A stretch of DNA of 64,000 nt from Variovorax sp. SG517 (GCF_013376045.1 NZ_JABMJG010000001.1:806001-870000), one strand, 5' to 3'; positions 11,481-20,568 are shown, counted from the first letter of the stretch. Made by a program: numbers and translations. Notes: generated from the letters alone by a model not told the origin.

Positions 11481-11538
11481 CCCGAAGGGACCGTGGTCAT
11501 CTCGTGCGCCGTGAATCACGCGAGGTGCGGTTAGGCAC

Positions 11539-12963
11539 GTGAGTGAAGCAATGTCCGATGCCGCCTTGCTGAGCAGTCTTTCCGCGCAGGAGCTTGCGGT
11601 CGCCTACCGCGACCGCAAGCTCTCGCCGGTCGAGGTCACGCAGGCCGTGATCGCACAGGTGGAGCGCTGGGAGCCGCACCTGCAGGCCACCTGGCTCTTC
11701 AGGCCCGAGGCTGCGCTCGAACAGGCGCGCGCTTCGGAGGCGCGCTGGCTGCACGGCGATGCTCGCGGGCCGCTGGACGGCGTGCCGGCCACCATCAAGG
11801 AAAACATCGCAACGCGCGGCGACCCGATGCCCGCAGGCACCGCCGCCGTCGACCTGAAGCCCGCGGCTGCGGATGCACCGCCGGCCGCGCGCCTGAAGGA
11901 AGCCGGCGCGGTGATCGTGAGCAAGACCACGATGCCGGACTACGGCATGCTGTCTTCGGGGCTCTCCAGCTTCCACACGCTGGCGCGCAACCCATGGGAC
12001 CTGCGCCTGACGCCTGGCGGCTCGAGCGCAGGTGCCGGCGCGGCTGCAGCGGCCGGCTACGGCCCGCTGCACCTGGGCACCGACATCGGCGGCTCGCTGC
12101 GCCTGCCCGCGAGCTGGTGCGGCATCTTCACGCTCAAGCCCAGCCTGGGGCGCATTCCCATCGATCCGCCCTACATGGGCCGCGCGGCCGGGCCGATGAC
12201 GCGCACCGTGGGCGACGCCGCGCTGCTGATGCAGGCGCTGGCCAAGCCCGACGCGCGCGACAGCATGGCCCTGCCGCCGCAGGACATCGATTGGGCCGGC
12301 TTCGACGTGCCGCCCGACCATCTGCGCGGCCTGCGCTTCGGTCTGCTGCTCGACGCGGGCTGCGGGCTGGCGGTGGAGCCCGAGATACAGGCGGCGGTCG
12401 AGCAGGCCGCGCGCCTGCTGGAGAAGGCCGGCGCCGTCATCGAGCCGATGCAGCCCTTCATGTCGCAGGCGATGCTCGACGGCATGGACCACTTCTGGCG
12501 CATGCGCTCGCTGGTGGACATGAAGAGCCTGCGCGCCGACCAGCGCTCGAAGGTGCTGCCCTACATCCGCGAATGGGCCGAGAGCGCGGCGGAGTTCAGC
12601 GGCGAGCACGTGTTCCGCGGCTTCAGCCAGTTCCATGCGACGCGCGCGGCCGCCGTGAGCGCCTGCGCGCGCTTCGACTACGTGATCTCGCCCGTGTCGC
12701 CCAACATGCCGGCCGCGGCCGAGGCGCCCTCGCCCACCAACGACCCGCTGCGGCCGCTGGAGCACATCGGCTTCACGGTGCCGTTCAACATGTCGGAGCA
12801 GCCGGCCGCCTCGGTGAACTGCGGGTACTCGGCGTCGGGCCTGCCGATAGGGCTGCAGATCGCCGGCCAGCGCTTCGACGATCTCGGCGTGCTGCGCGTG
12901 GCGCGCGCCTTCGAGCAGATCCGTGCGCCGCAGCGGCCCTGGCCATCGCCGCCCGGCCGCTAG
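11539..12963 (+). CDS. amidase (amidase signature family)
   Basis: Hydrolyses a carboxylic amide with a Ser-cisSer-Lys triad. Counting from the GTG start, the residues appear as K87 (ATIKEN), S162 (GGSSAG) and S186 (DIGGSLR). At 474 residues it matches the family length. The GTG at 11539 has GAGGTG upstream at suitable spacing; ATG 11551 is an alternative. Following a peptide importer, it may act on an imported amide, but the substrate is not readable. Its 3' end nearly meets the convergent YitT-like gene. Confidence 0.92.
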   Translation: MSEAMSDAALLSSLSAQELAVAYRDRKLSPVEVTQAVIAQVERWEPHLQATWLFRPEAALEQARASEARWLHGDARGPLDGVPATIKENIATRGDPMPAGTAAVDLKPAAADAPPAARLKEAGAVIVSKTTMPDYGMLSSGLSSFHTLARNPWDLRLTPGGSSAGAGAAAAAGYGPLHLGTDIGGSLRLPASWCGIFTLKPSLGRIPIDPPYMGRAAGPMTRTVGDAALLMQALAKPDARDSMALPPQDIDWAGFDVPPDHLRGLRFGLLLDAGCGLAVEPEIQAAVEQAARLLEKAGAVIEPMQPFMSQAMLDGMDHFWRMRSLVDMKSLRADQRSKVLPYIREWAESAAEFSGEHVFRGFSQFHATRAAAVSACARFDYVISPVSPNMPAAAEAPSPTNDPLRPLEHIGFTVPFNMSEQPAASVNCGYSASGLPIGLQIAGQRFDDLGVLRVARAFEQIRAPQRPWPSPPGR

Positions 12964-12972
12964 CGGGGCACC

Positions 12973-13599
12973 TCAGGTCGCCGCATAGCGACCGGGCTTG
13001 TGGTTGATCCAGAGAAAGAGCCCCATCACCACCGCGGCCAGCACCGACCAACCCACCCGCTGCGGCGGGATCACGCACAGGGCGAGCAGCACCACCGTGC
13101 AGTCGATGCCGATCTGCACCTTGCCGGCAGGCCAGCCGCGCTTTTCCTGCAGGTAGAGCGTCAGCACGGTTGCACCGCCCAGGCTGGCGCGGTGACGGGC
13201 GAGGAACAGGCAGCCGGTGCCCAGCAGCAGGCCACCGAGTACGGCCGCGAAGGCCGGGTGCAGCGAATCGATCGACAGGTAGCGCGGCGCCAGGTCGGTC
13301 ATCACCGAGAGCAGCGCGATGGCCGAGAAGGTCTTGAGCGTGAACGCCCGGCCCATGTGGCGCCAGGCGAACCAGTAGAACGGCAGGTTGACCAGGAAGA
13401 ACAGCTTTCCGAAGCTCGCGCCGGTGGCGTAGTGCAGCAGGAAGGCGACGCCGGCCGTGCCGCCCGTGAGCAGGCCGGCCTGGCCGAACAGCATCATCGC
13501 GATGGCGACGAAGAGCGTGCCCGAGAAGATCGCCTGGGCGTCGTCGAAGCGGGAGTGGCGTAGCCAGTCTGGCGGGGTGGTGGGAGGTGGCGCGTCCAT
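12973..13599 (-). CDS. YitT-family membrane protein
   Basis: 208 residues with about five hydrophobic segments. The N-terminal block GLLTGGTAGVAFLLHYATG and the later NLPFYWFAW and GGLLLGTGCLFLARH blocks are typical of the YitT/DUF161 group of inner-membrane proteins, whose function is poorly known. The ATG at 13599 gives a short soluble N-terminus; a much longer in-frame extension runs into the LysR gene and is rejected. It lies just downstream of the LysR regulator on the same strand, so co-transcription is possible. Confidence 0.82.
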   Translation of the reverse strand: MDAPPPTTPPDWLRHSRFDDAQAIFSGTLFVAIAMMLFGQAGLLTGGTAGVAFLLHYATGASFGKLFFLVNLPFYWFAWRHMGRAFTLKTFSAIALLSVMTDLAPRYLSIDSLHPAFAAVLGGLLLGTGCLFLARHRASLGGATVLTLYLQEKRGWPAGKVQIGIDCTVVLLALCVIPPQRVGWSVLAAVVMGLFLWINHKPGRYAAT

Positions 13600-13640
13600 G
13601 GTTGTCCTGACGCAAATCCCGCGCCACCCCGGCGCCCGGC

Positions 13641-14501
13641 TCACACCAGATGGGTGGCCAGCAGTTCCCGGGCCCGGGTCACGAATGCGGTTTCGCCCCG
13701 GCGGCCGGGCAGGAACTCGAAGGCGACGCGCGGCAGCGCCGGCAGCCCGTGGGGCGTGGCGAGCCGCGTTACCCCATCGCTGATCGCCGACTCGTTGAGG
13801 CAGGCCACGCCCAGCCCCGCCGCCAGCGCCGACTGCAGCCCCGCCACGCCCGACGCCACATGCGCCAGCGCATAGGGCACGCGCCTGCGCCGCAGCAGCG
13901 CCACCGTGAACTGGTGCAGCGAACAGGTGTCGGGCAGCGCCAGCAGGCGCACCGGCTCGCCGCGCACCAGCCGCATGCCGGCCGCGCCCAACCACACCAG
14001 CGATTCGCGCCGGATCACCGACGCCCGCGACTGCGCGGCGGAAACACCGGCGATGTTCATTGCCACCGCCACGTCGAAGTCGCCGCGCGCATAGGCGGCG
14101 CGCAGATCGTCGCTCTTCAGGATGGTGACGTGCAGCCGAACCTGCGGATAGCTCTCACCGAGCCGCCCCAGGAGCCGGGTCAGGTCGCCGGGCCGGAAAT
14201 AGTCGGTGACGGCGAGCCGCAGCTCGCCCTGCAGCGTCTCGCCGTGCAGGTCGCGGAAGGCCTCGTCGCTCAGCGCCAGGATGCGCCGCGCATAGCCCAG
14301 CAGCCGCACGCCCGCCTCGGTGGGCGTAGCGCCGGCCTTGCTGCGCGTGAGCAGCGACTGCCCCGCGCGCTCTTCCAGCTTGCGGATCTGCTCGCTCACC
14401 GACGACTGCGAGAGGAAGACGCGCGGCGCGGCCGCGGTGAGGCTGCCCGCGTCGACGACGGCGGCCAGCGTGCGCAATTGCTCCAGGTCGAATCCCTGCA
14501 T
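13641..14501 (-). CDS. LysR-family transcriptional regulator
   Basis: 286 residues with an N-terminal winged helix-turn-helix (about 5-65, FDLEQLRTLAAVVDAGSLTAAA and SQSSVSEQIRKLEE) and a periplasmic-binding-like effector domain. It is divergent from the tautomerase gene across 112 bases, the standard arrangement for a LysR regulator and its target. An imperfect dyad in that gap is a candidate operator. Effector unknown. Confidence 0.92.
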   Translation of the reverse strand: MQGFDLEQLRTLAAVVDAGSLTAAAPRVFLSQSSVSEQIRKLEERAGQSLLTRSKAGATPTEAGVRLLGYARRILALSDEAFRDLHGETLQGELRLAVTDYFRPGDLTRLLGRLGESYPQVRLHVTILKSDDLRAAYARGDFDVAVAMNIAGVSAAQSRASVIRRESLVWLGAAGMRLVRGEPVRLLALPDTCSLHQFTVALLRRRRVPYALAHVASGVAGLQSALAAGLGVACLNESAISDGVTRLATPHGLPALPRVAFEFLPGRRGETAFVTRARELLATHLV

Positions 14502-14525
14502 GGTTCATCCATCCGTTTATCCGAT

Positions 14526-14544
14526 GGAAAGAATCATATCTTCC
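14526..14544. promoter_or_regulatory. candidate LysR operator dyad
   Basis: GGAAAGA-ATCATA-TCTTCC is an imperfect inverted repeat (one extra A in the left arm) located 25 bases before the LysR start and about 70 bases before the tautomerase. It is AT-rich against a GC-rich background, as LysR sites often are. No promoter hexamers could be fixed with confidence. Confidence 0.35.
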
Positions 14545-14613
14545 CGCTTTTCCAATTGCATGCCGGTTCCCACAATCACCCCATCGACAACCCGTTCATC
14601 CAAGGAGTCCGCC

Positions 14614-15012
14614 ATGCCCCACATCGTCGTCCACCTCTCCGGCCAACCCGACGCCGACCTCACCGGCAAGACCGTCGACGCCGTCGCCGAGCTCACGCAG
14701 AGCGTGCTCGGCAAGCAGCTGCCGGTGATCGCCATCACCGTGCAGTACATCGCCGCCGACGCCTGGTTCATCGGCGGCCAATCGCTGGCCTCGCTGGGCA
14801 AGTCGGCCTTCCACCTCGACATCAGCATCACCGACGAGACCAACACCAAGGCCGAGAAGGCGCGCTACCTGCGCGAAGTGCACGCCGCCATGGCGAAGAT
14901 CAGGCCCGACCTGCACGAGGTGTCGTACATCCACGTGATCGACGCGCGCGGCGCCGCCTACGGCTACGGCGGCAAGACGCAGGAGTACCGGCACCAGCAG
15001 GCCGGCGTATAG
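14614..15012 (+). CDS. tautomerase-superfamily protein
   Basis: 132 residues starting MPHIVVHLSG; the proline that becomes the N-terminus after Met removal is the catalytic base in this superfamily. The size is that of double-length (MIF-like/Tautomerase_3) members rather than the 60-residue 4-oxalocrotonate tautomerase. AAGGAG lies at proper spacing before the ATG. The divergent LysR gene probably controls it. Substrate unknown. Annotated from fold and Pro2 only. Confidence 0.82.
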   Translation: MPHIVVHLSGQPDADLTGKTVDAVAELTQSVLGKQLPVIAITVQYIAADAWFIGGQSLASLGKSAFHLDISITDETNTKAEKARYLREVHAAMAKIRPDLHEVSYIHVIDARGAAYGYGGKTQEYRHQQAGV

Positions 15013-15016
15013 ATTC

Positions 15017-15104
15017 ACCCCCAGGCTTCGCGCACTTCGTGTCGCTTCTCCCCACCTCGCCGGGGGCAACACCAGCGGCCCGGCAAAGCCGGTTCCGCGG
15101 TGTT
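15017..15104 (+). repeat. dispersed intergenic repeat, copy B
   Basis: Second copy of the element at 11391-11480, placed directly after the tautomerase stop. The terminal hairpin AACACC-GCGG-CCGGC-AAA-GCCGG-CCGC-GGTGTT spans 15068-15104. A further small hairpin CCCC...GGGG precedes it (copy A has CCCT...AGGG at the same place). The rest of the 195-base gap holds no gene. Confidence 0.8.
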
Positions 15105-15207
15105 CCTGGCCTTGGCAGTCGAAACTTCCTGCGTTGCGGGCCCGTCAATGGCGCGGTAGAGAAACAGTGCGGCGCTGAAGCATTCCGGGGCATGGCACCA
15201 TGCCGTC

Positions 15208-16578
15208 ATGCCATCCGCAAATTCCCTCGCCGACAGCCTCGGCAACCCGCTCACCCTCGACGATGCCGCCAGCCTGCCGCTGGTCGACGACTTCGTCATG
15301 GGCTTCATTTCCAGCGAGGCCCGCGCGGTCAACCTGCTCGCGGTGGCCGATGCCGACGCGAGCCCCATCGTGCAGGCCTACTGCGCCACGCTGCACCTGT
15401 TCGCCGAATCGCGCGAAGCCGTGGCCAACGCGCGGCCCTTCCTTGAGAAAGCCCGCGCCGGCGCAGCACGCGCAACGCCGCGCGAGCAGCGCTACATCGC
15501 AGCCATCGAAGCCTGGGCCGAGGGCGACATCGACCGTGCGATTGCGCTGCATGCCGAGCAGGCCCGCGAGCATCCGCGCGACCTGGTGTCGGTCAAGCTC
15601 GGCCAGTACCACTGCTTCAACACCGGCGACTGCCCCGGCATGCTGAAGCTCGCGCTGGCGGTGCTGCCGCATGCGGCCGACGTGCCCTACGTGCACGGCA
15701 TGGCGGCCTTCGGCTACGAGCAGTGCCACCTGATGCGCGAGGCCGAGGCGAGCGCGCGCTGCGCCATCGCCATGTGCCGCAAGGAGCCGTGGGCGCACCA
15801 TGCGCTGGCGCACGTGATGCTCACCGAGGGCCGGCTCGCGGAGGGGCTGGCGTTCATGGAGAGCGTGAGCGACACCTGGATCGGTCTCAACTCGTTCATG
15901 GTCACGCACAACTGGTGGCACATGGCGCTGTTCCTCATCGACCTGGGCCGCGATGCCGAGGCGCTCGCGGTGTACGACGAGCATGCCTGGGGCGTGGTGA
16001 AGGACTACTCGCAGGACCAGATCGGCGCCGTCTCTCTGCTCGCGCGGCTGGAGCTCGCGGGCATCGACGTGGGCCGGCGCTGGGAGGACGTGGCCGACCA
16101 CCTGCGCCAGCGGCAGGCCGACCACGTGCTGCCCTTCCTCGACCTGCAGTACCTCTACGGCCTGGCGCGTGCCGGCCGCCCCGAGGCCGATGTGCTGCTG
16201 CGCAACATCGCAGCCTTCGCGCCCCACGCGCCGGCGTCGACGCGCGCGGCATGGCAGCGCGTGTGCGTGCCGGCGGCGCACGGGCTGGTGGCGCATGCGC
16301 GCGGCAATCTCGCTGCGGCAATCGAAGGGCTGGGCACGGCCCTGCCGCGCATGATCGAGATCGGCGGCAGCCATGCGCAGCGCGACCTGTTCGAGCAGGT
16401 GTATCTCGACGCGCTGGTGCGCAGCGGCACGCAGGCTTCGCTGTCGGCGGCCCAGGGCATCCTGCAGCAGCAGCTCAACGGACAGCCCGAGTCGCTGCGC
16501 CTGCGCCGGCAGACGGCTGGCGTGTATGCCCGGCTCGGCCTCGGACAGCTGGCCGGAGGCACCACCGGCCTCGCCTGA
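15208..16578 (+). CDS. TTC38-like tetratricopeptide repeat protein
   Basis: 456 residues resembling the tetratricopeptide repeat protein 38 family, found in bacteria and eukaryotes and without a firm biochemical role. Helical repeat signatures include WAEGDIDRAIALHAEQAREHP, HALAHVMLTEGRLAEGLAFM and HNWWHMALFLIDLGRDAEAL. The HNWWH motif in the centre is characteristic. No signal peptide, so probably cytosolic. It stands alone between a repeat element and the D-aminoacylase. Confidence 0.82.
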   Translation: MPSANSLADSLGNPLTLDDAASLPLVDDFVMGFISSEARAVNLLAVADADASPIVQAYCATLHLFAESREAVANARPFLEKARAGAARATPREQRYIAAIEAWAEGDIDRAIALHAEQAREHPRDLVSVKLGQYHCFNTGDCPGMLKLALAVLPHAADVPYVHGMAAFGYEQCHLMREAEASARCAIAMCRKEPWAHHALAHVMLTEGRLAEGLAFMESVSDTWIGLNSFMVTHNWWHMALFLIDLGRDAEALAVYDEHAWGVVKDYSQDQIGAVSLLARLELAGIDVGRRWEDVADHLRQRQADHVLPFLDLQYLYGLARAGRPEADVLLRNIAAFAPHAPASTRAAWQRVCVPAAHGLVAHARGNLAAAIEGLGTALPRMIEIGGSHAQRDLFEQVYLDALVRSGTQASLSAAQGILQQQLNGQPESLRLRRQTAGVYARLGLGQLAGGTTGLA

Positions 16579-16721
16579 ACAGGCCGGTGCAGGCGCCCGG
16601 CAGCCCATGCCTTCAGGTCATGGGACATGGTGCAAAAGGAATTGGCGACAGCGTGCGAGCGGCTCCTAGACTGGCCGCTCCATTCATGCAGACAACACGC
16701 CCTTTGCGGGCCAGGCCTTCC

Positions 16722-18317
16722 ATGCACAAGTCCTTCGCCACACTGGCCGTTCTCTCGGCCCTCGCGCCCTTCGCTCCTCTACTCCATGCGGCCGACGGCG
16801 CCCCGGTCGCGCTCGACCTGCTGCTGCGCGGCGGCACGGTCTTCACCGGCGATTCGGACACGCCGGTGGTGGGCGACGTGGGCATCGCGGGCGACCGCAT
16901 CGTGTTCGCGGGCAAGGCGGTGCCGGCACAGTTCACCGCGAAGCGCGTCATCGACGCCACGGGCATGGTCGTGGCGCCGGGCTTCATCGACGCGCACACG
17001 CATGCCGACGCCGACCTGCATTCCAGCGACCCGAAGAAACGGCTGAACATCCCCTTCGTCACGCAGGGCGTGACCACCGCGGTGATCGGCAACGACGGCT
17101 TCGGCGGCTTCGACATCGCGGCGCAGACGCAGAAGCTGCGCGCCGCGCCGGTGGGCACCAACGTGGCCATGTACGTGGGCTTCGGCCCGGTGCGCATGAG
17201 CGAACTCGGCGAGGCCAACCGCGCGCCGACGCCCGAGCAGCTGGAGGCGATGAAGAAGCGCGTGAGCCAGGGCATGTGCGAGGGCGCGCTGGGCCTTTCC
17301 ACCGGCCTCTTCTACACGCCGCAGAACTTCTCGAAGACCGAGGAGGTCATCGAGCTCGCGAAGGTGGCGGCGCGGCACGGCGGCCTCTACGACAGCCACA
17401 TCCGCGACGAGTCCATGTACAACATCGGCCTGAAGGGCTCCATCGACGAGGTGATCCGCATCGGCCACGAGGCGAAGCTGCCGGTGCACGTGGCGCACAT
17501 CAAGGCGCTGGGCGTCGACGTGCAGGGCCAGAGCGGCGACATCATCAGGCGCATCGAGAAGGAGCGCGCGGGCGGGCTGGACATCACGGCCGACCACTAT
17601 CCGTGGACCGCGTCGAGCACTCGCTTCTCGGCCGCGCTGCTGCCGCCCTGGGCCAACGAAGGCGGCCGCGCGGCGACGCTGCAGCGCTTCGACGACGCCT
17701 CGCAGCAGGAGCGCCTGCGCAAGGACATGCGCGAGAACCTGCGGCTGCGCGGCGGCCCCGAGGCCATCCTGTTCTCGGCCGGCAGCACGAAGTACGTGGG
17801 CAAGACGCTGGCCGACGTGGCCAAGGCATCGAACGCCGATCCGGTGGACGCCGCCATCGCGGTGCTGCGCGACGGCGACCTGATGATCGCCTCCTTCAAC
17901 CAGAGCGACGACGACGTGCGCGCCTTCATGAAGCGGCCGTGGGTCATGACCTCGTCGGATTCGTCGCTCGGCCATCCGCGCGCCTACGGCACCTTCGCGC
18001 GCAAGTACGACCAGTACGTGGTGAAGGAGCACACGATCTCGCTGGCGCAGTTCATCCGCAGCAGCTCGTCACTCACGGCCGACACCCTGGGGCTGAAGCA
18101 GCGCGGCCACCTGCGCCCGGGCTACTACGCCGACGTGGTGGTTTTCGACCCGGCCCGCTATGCCGCCAGGGCCACCTACACGCAGCCGACGCTGCTGTCG
18201 GAAGGCGTGAGCACGGTGCTGGTGAACGGCCAGCTGGCGGTCGACGGCGGCAAGCCCACGGGCGTGGGCGCCGGCCAGCCGCTGCTGCGCACGCCGAAGG
18301 CCGGCAGCTGCGGCTGA
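16722..18317 (+). CDS. secreted N-acyl-D-amino-acid deacylase (D-aminoacylase)
   Basis: Amidohydrolase-superfamily enzyme that removes the acyl group from N-acyl-D-amino acids. The N-terminus (HKSFATLAVLSALAPFAPLLHA) is a signal peptide, placing it in the periplasm. Zinc-site motif DAHTHADAD, a histidine in HVAHIKALG, and SSDSSLGHPRAYG near the C-terminal metal-site Asp are visible. 531 residues including the leader. An ATG at 16686 is in frame but would put 12 polar residues before the signal sequence. Its stop codon is in one arm of a hairpin shared with the convergent gene. Confidence 0.9.
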   Translation: MHKSFATLAVLSALAPFAPLLHAADGAPVALDLLLRGGTVFTGDSDTPVVGDVGIAGDRIVFAGKAVPAQFTAKRVIDATGMVVAPGFIDAHTHADADLHSSDPKKRLNIPFVTQGVTTAVIGNDGFGGFDIAAQTQKLRAAPVGTNVAMYVGFGPVRMSELGEANRAPTPEQLEAMKKRVSQGMCEGALGLSTGLFYTPQNFSKTEEVIELAKVAARHGGLYDSHIRDESMYNIGLKGSIDEVIRIGHEAKLPVHVAHIKALGVDVQGQSGDIIRRIEKERAGGLDITADHYPWTASSTRFSAALLPPWANEGGRAATLQRFDDASQQERLRKDMRENLRLRGGPEAILFSAGSTKYVGKTLADVAKASNADPVDAAIAVLRDGDLMIASFNQSDDDVRAFMKRPWVMTSSDSSLGHPRAYGTFARKYDQYVVKEHTISLAQFIRSSSSLTADTLGLKQRGHLRPGYYADVVVFDPARYAARATYTQPTLLSEGVSTVLVNGQLAVDGGKPTGVGAGQPLLRTPKAGSCG

Positions 18318-18342
18318 GCAGGGAATAGGGGCTTGCTCAGCC
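18312..18342. terminator. bidirectional hairpin carrying both convergent stops
   Basis: A perfect 9-bp inverted repeat GGCTGAGCA/TGCTCAGCC with a 13-base loop. The left arm contains the TGA of the deacylase and the right arm the TGA (as TCA) of the phosphatase gene. Weak T-richness follows on the plus strand (CCCTTGTTCTTC). Likely ends both transcripts. Confidence 0.55.
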
Positions 18343-19035
18343 CTTGTTCTTCAGGTGCCGCGTCTGGTCGTAGGTCGGCTGCGGCGGCAGGTCGGCCAGG
18401 TGGCGCGTGTCGGCCCATTCGACGATCTCGATGTCGTCGGGCCGCGAGGGATCGGCGATGCGGATGCGGTTGAAGCCCGCGTTGGGAATGTCGCTGCGGC
18501 GCGGGCCGCTCAGGCTCAGGCCTTTGGCGGTGCGCCACACCATGTCGAGCACGCCGCCGTGGGTGACGACGATCAGGTGCCGGCCCCGGTGTTCCGAGGC
18601 GATGCCGCCCAGCGCCGCGATGATGCGCGCGTGGAACTCGCGCGCCGTCTCGCCCTCGGGCATGGCATGGTCCTCGCGGAACTCCAGCCACTCTTCCCAG
18701 GCACGCGGATGCAGGCTCTGGATCTCCTCGGAGCGCATGCCCTCGACCACGCCGAAGAACTGCTCGCGCAGCGCCGCCGAGGTGACCACCGGCAGCGACA
18801 GCTGTTGCGCCCCGGGCGCCGCCGTCTGCTGCGCGCGCATGAGGTCGCTGCTGACGATGTGCTGCACCGCCGTCTCGCTGGCCAGCCTCAGTCCGATGCG
18901 GCGAGCCTGCTCGTGGCCGATGTCGTTGAGCGGAACGTCGGCATGCCCCTGGAAGCGGAGCTCGCGGTTCCAGGCGGTCTCGCCGTGGCGGATGAGGATC
19001 AGGTCGGTGGTGGTTTCGGGCTTGGGCGTTGGCAT
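18337..19035 (-). CDS. histidine phosphatase family protein
   Basis: 232 residues. The phosphohistidine motif LIRHGETAWN begins at residue 14, and the second catalytic histidine is in VVTHGGVLDMVW. This pattern belongs to the branch that includes cofactor-dependent phosphoglycerate mutase, cobalamin phosphatase and broad phosphatases; the sequence alone does not decide the substrate. The short length favours a phosphatase rather than the 250-residue glycolytic mutase. Confidence 0.88.
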   Translation of the reverse strand: MPTPKPETTTDLILIRHGETAWNRELRFQGHADVPLNDIGHEQARRIGLRLASETAVQHIVSSDLMRAQQTAAPGAQQLSLPVVTSAALREQFFGVVEGMRSEEIQSLHPRAWEEWLEFREDHAMPEGETAREFHARIIAALGGIASEHRGRHLIVVTHGGVLDMVWRTAKGLSLSGPRRSDIPNAGFNRIRIADPSRPDDIEIVEWADTRHLADLPPQPTYDQTRHLKNKG

Positions 19036-19066
19036 TGCCGCCCATTTTCCACCGTGCGCGTGACGC

Positions 19067-19711
19067 TCAGGTATTCGCCCGCACCGCCTGTTGCAGCACC
19101 GCCACCACGGTGTCGGCCACGGGCGCCGCGCCGAGTCGCATCGGCGACGGCGTGAGCAGCGCCAGCACCCAGGCGATCACCACGCCGCCGACGATGGCGC
19201 AGACCACCACCACGGCGGTGTACGCGACGGCCTTGTCGGGCGGGCATTTCATGAGCACCGGCAGGCCGGTGTAGAGCAGGTAGATGCCGTACAGCGCCGC
19301 CAGCGCACCCAGCACCGACAGCGAAGGCAGCAGGCTGAACACGCCGCCCACGAAGGCGGCCGTGCTCGCATAGGCCGAGAGCTTGAGCGCGCCGATCTGG
19401 CTCTTCGTGCCCTCGAAGGTGGGCGCCATCGCGTCGATGATGAGCGCGAGCACGAACACCATCACCAGCGACAGCACGTAGCCCACGACCATGTTCGCGA
19501 GCCCCGACGCCAGCGGCACGCGAAAGCTCACGCCGAAGGCGCCGATGCCGATCAGCGACAGGCCGATGAAGCTGGCCAGCGCCGGGATCAGCGCGAGGAT
19601 CATCACGTAGTTCTTGTAGAGCGATGCGGCGTCGGCCGGCTCTGCGTCGATCTCGGGCCAGGTGGCCTTCGGCTTGAGCAGGATGGCTTGGACGCGTTCG
19701 ACAAGATTCAT
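19067..19711 (-). CDS. Yip1-family integral membrane protein
   Basis: 214 residues, cytosolic N-terminus NLVERVQAILLKPKATWPEI followed by about five TM segments; this opening is typical of bacterial Yip1-domain proteins. The start at 19711 has GAGGAACC upstream on the minus strand; an earlier in-frame codon at 19774 is unlikely. Role unknown; bacterial members have been linked to membrane organisation only by homology. Confidence 0.8.
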   Translation of the reverse strand: MNLVERVQAILLKPKATWPEIDAEPADAASLYKNYVMILALIPALASFIGLSLIGIGAFGVSFRVPLASGLANMVVGYVLSLVMVFVLALIIDAMAPTFEGTKSQIGALKLSAYASTAAFVGGVFSLLPSLSVLGALAALYGIYLLYTGLPVLMKCPPDKAVAYTAVVVVCAIVGGVVIAWVLALLTPSPMRLGAAPVADTVVAVLQQAVRANT

Positions 19712-19836
19712 TGCGGGGTTCCTCTGCATTGCCTGCGAGTGTGCCGAGGCATGCGCGCGATGGCTGCTGGCCATGAGGCCTATGCCGCGACCTATGCCGC
19801 TGCGCCGCGGGCCGCAATCGCGCAGAATCCCTGCCC

Positions 19837-20544
19837 ATGCCCAATCTGATCCTGCTGCCCGGTCTCGCCTGCGACGAGCGCATCTGGGAAGCCCAGCTGC
19901 CCGCCCTTCCCCCTGCCTTCGGCGCCCGCGTGAGCGACGTCCAGCGGCACAACGACACCATCGAGGGCATGGCCGCGGCCGTGCTGCGCGACAACGAGGG
20001 TCCGCTGGTGCTGTGCGGCGCCTCGATGGGTGGCATGGTCGCCATGGAAGCCGCCCGCCAGGCGCCGCAGCGCATCGCCGGCCTGGCGCTGCTGGGCACC
20101 AGCGCGCGGCCCGAGACGCCCGAGATGTTCACGCTGCGCGAAGGCGCCATCGAGTACTTCGAGCGCGGCGAGCTGCGCGACGTGATCGAGCCCAACGTCT
20201 ACTTCGCCTTCCACCCCGCGCAGGCCGCCGACGAGGCGCTGGTGCAGCGCTACCTCGACATCGTGCTGGGCGCGGGCGCGCAGCAGCTCATCACCCAGAA
20301 CCGCGCGGTCATGCGCCGGCCCGACGCGCGCCTGCACCTCGCATCGGTGCGCGCGCCGGTGCTGCTGATGTGCGGCAACGAGGACAAGCTCGCGCCCCCC
20401 GAATGCACGACCGAGATGGCGGCGCTGCTGCCGCAGGCCGAGGTGGTGTGGGTACCCGACTGCGGCCACATGCTGACGATGGAGAAGCCCGGCATCGTCA
20501 ACGCCGCGCTCAATCGCTGGCTGGCGAAGCACTTCCCCGCCTGA
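19837..20544 (+). CDS. alpha/beta-fold hydrolase
   Basis: 235 residues. Nucleophile elbow GASMGG, an aspartate in CGNEDKLAPP and a histidine in CGHMLTMEKP form the expected Ser-Asp-His triad. The opening LILLPGLACDERIW supplies the oxyanion region. Substrate unknown. It is convergent with pcp and its stop lies in an inverted repeat with the pcp stop. Confidence 0.88.
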   Translation: MPNLILLPGLACDERIWEAQLPALPPAFGARVSDVQRHNDTIEGMAAAVLRDNEGPLVLCGASMGGMVAMEAARQAPQRIAGLALLGTSARPETPEMFTLREGAIEYFERGELRDVIEPNVYFAFHPAQAADEALVQRYLDIVLGAGAQQLITQNRAVMRRPDARLHLASVRAPVLLMCGNEDKLAPPECTTEMAALLPQAEVVWVPDCGHMLTMEKPGIVNAALNRWLAKHFPA

Positions 20545-20568
20545 GCCCGGACGCCCGCGGCCGCTCAG
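20541..20568. other. short inverted repeat spanning both convergent stops
   Basis: CTGAGC (20541-20546) and GCTCAG (20563-20568) enclose 16 GC-rich bases. Each arm carries one stop codon: TGA of the hydrolase and TCA (TGA on minus) of pcp. Shorter than the similar structures at 18312 and 52858. Confidence 0.35.

Noticed and set aside
12957..12966. Palindrome CCGCTAGCGG at the amidase stop
   Set aside because: Arms meet with no loop and no T-tract, so it is not a convincing terminator; likely chance.
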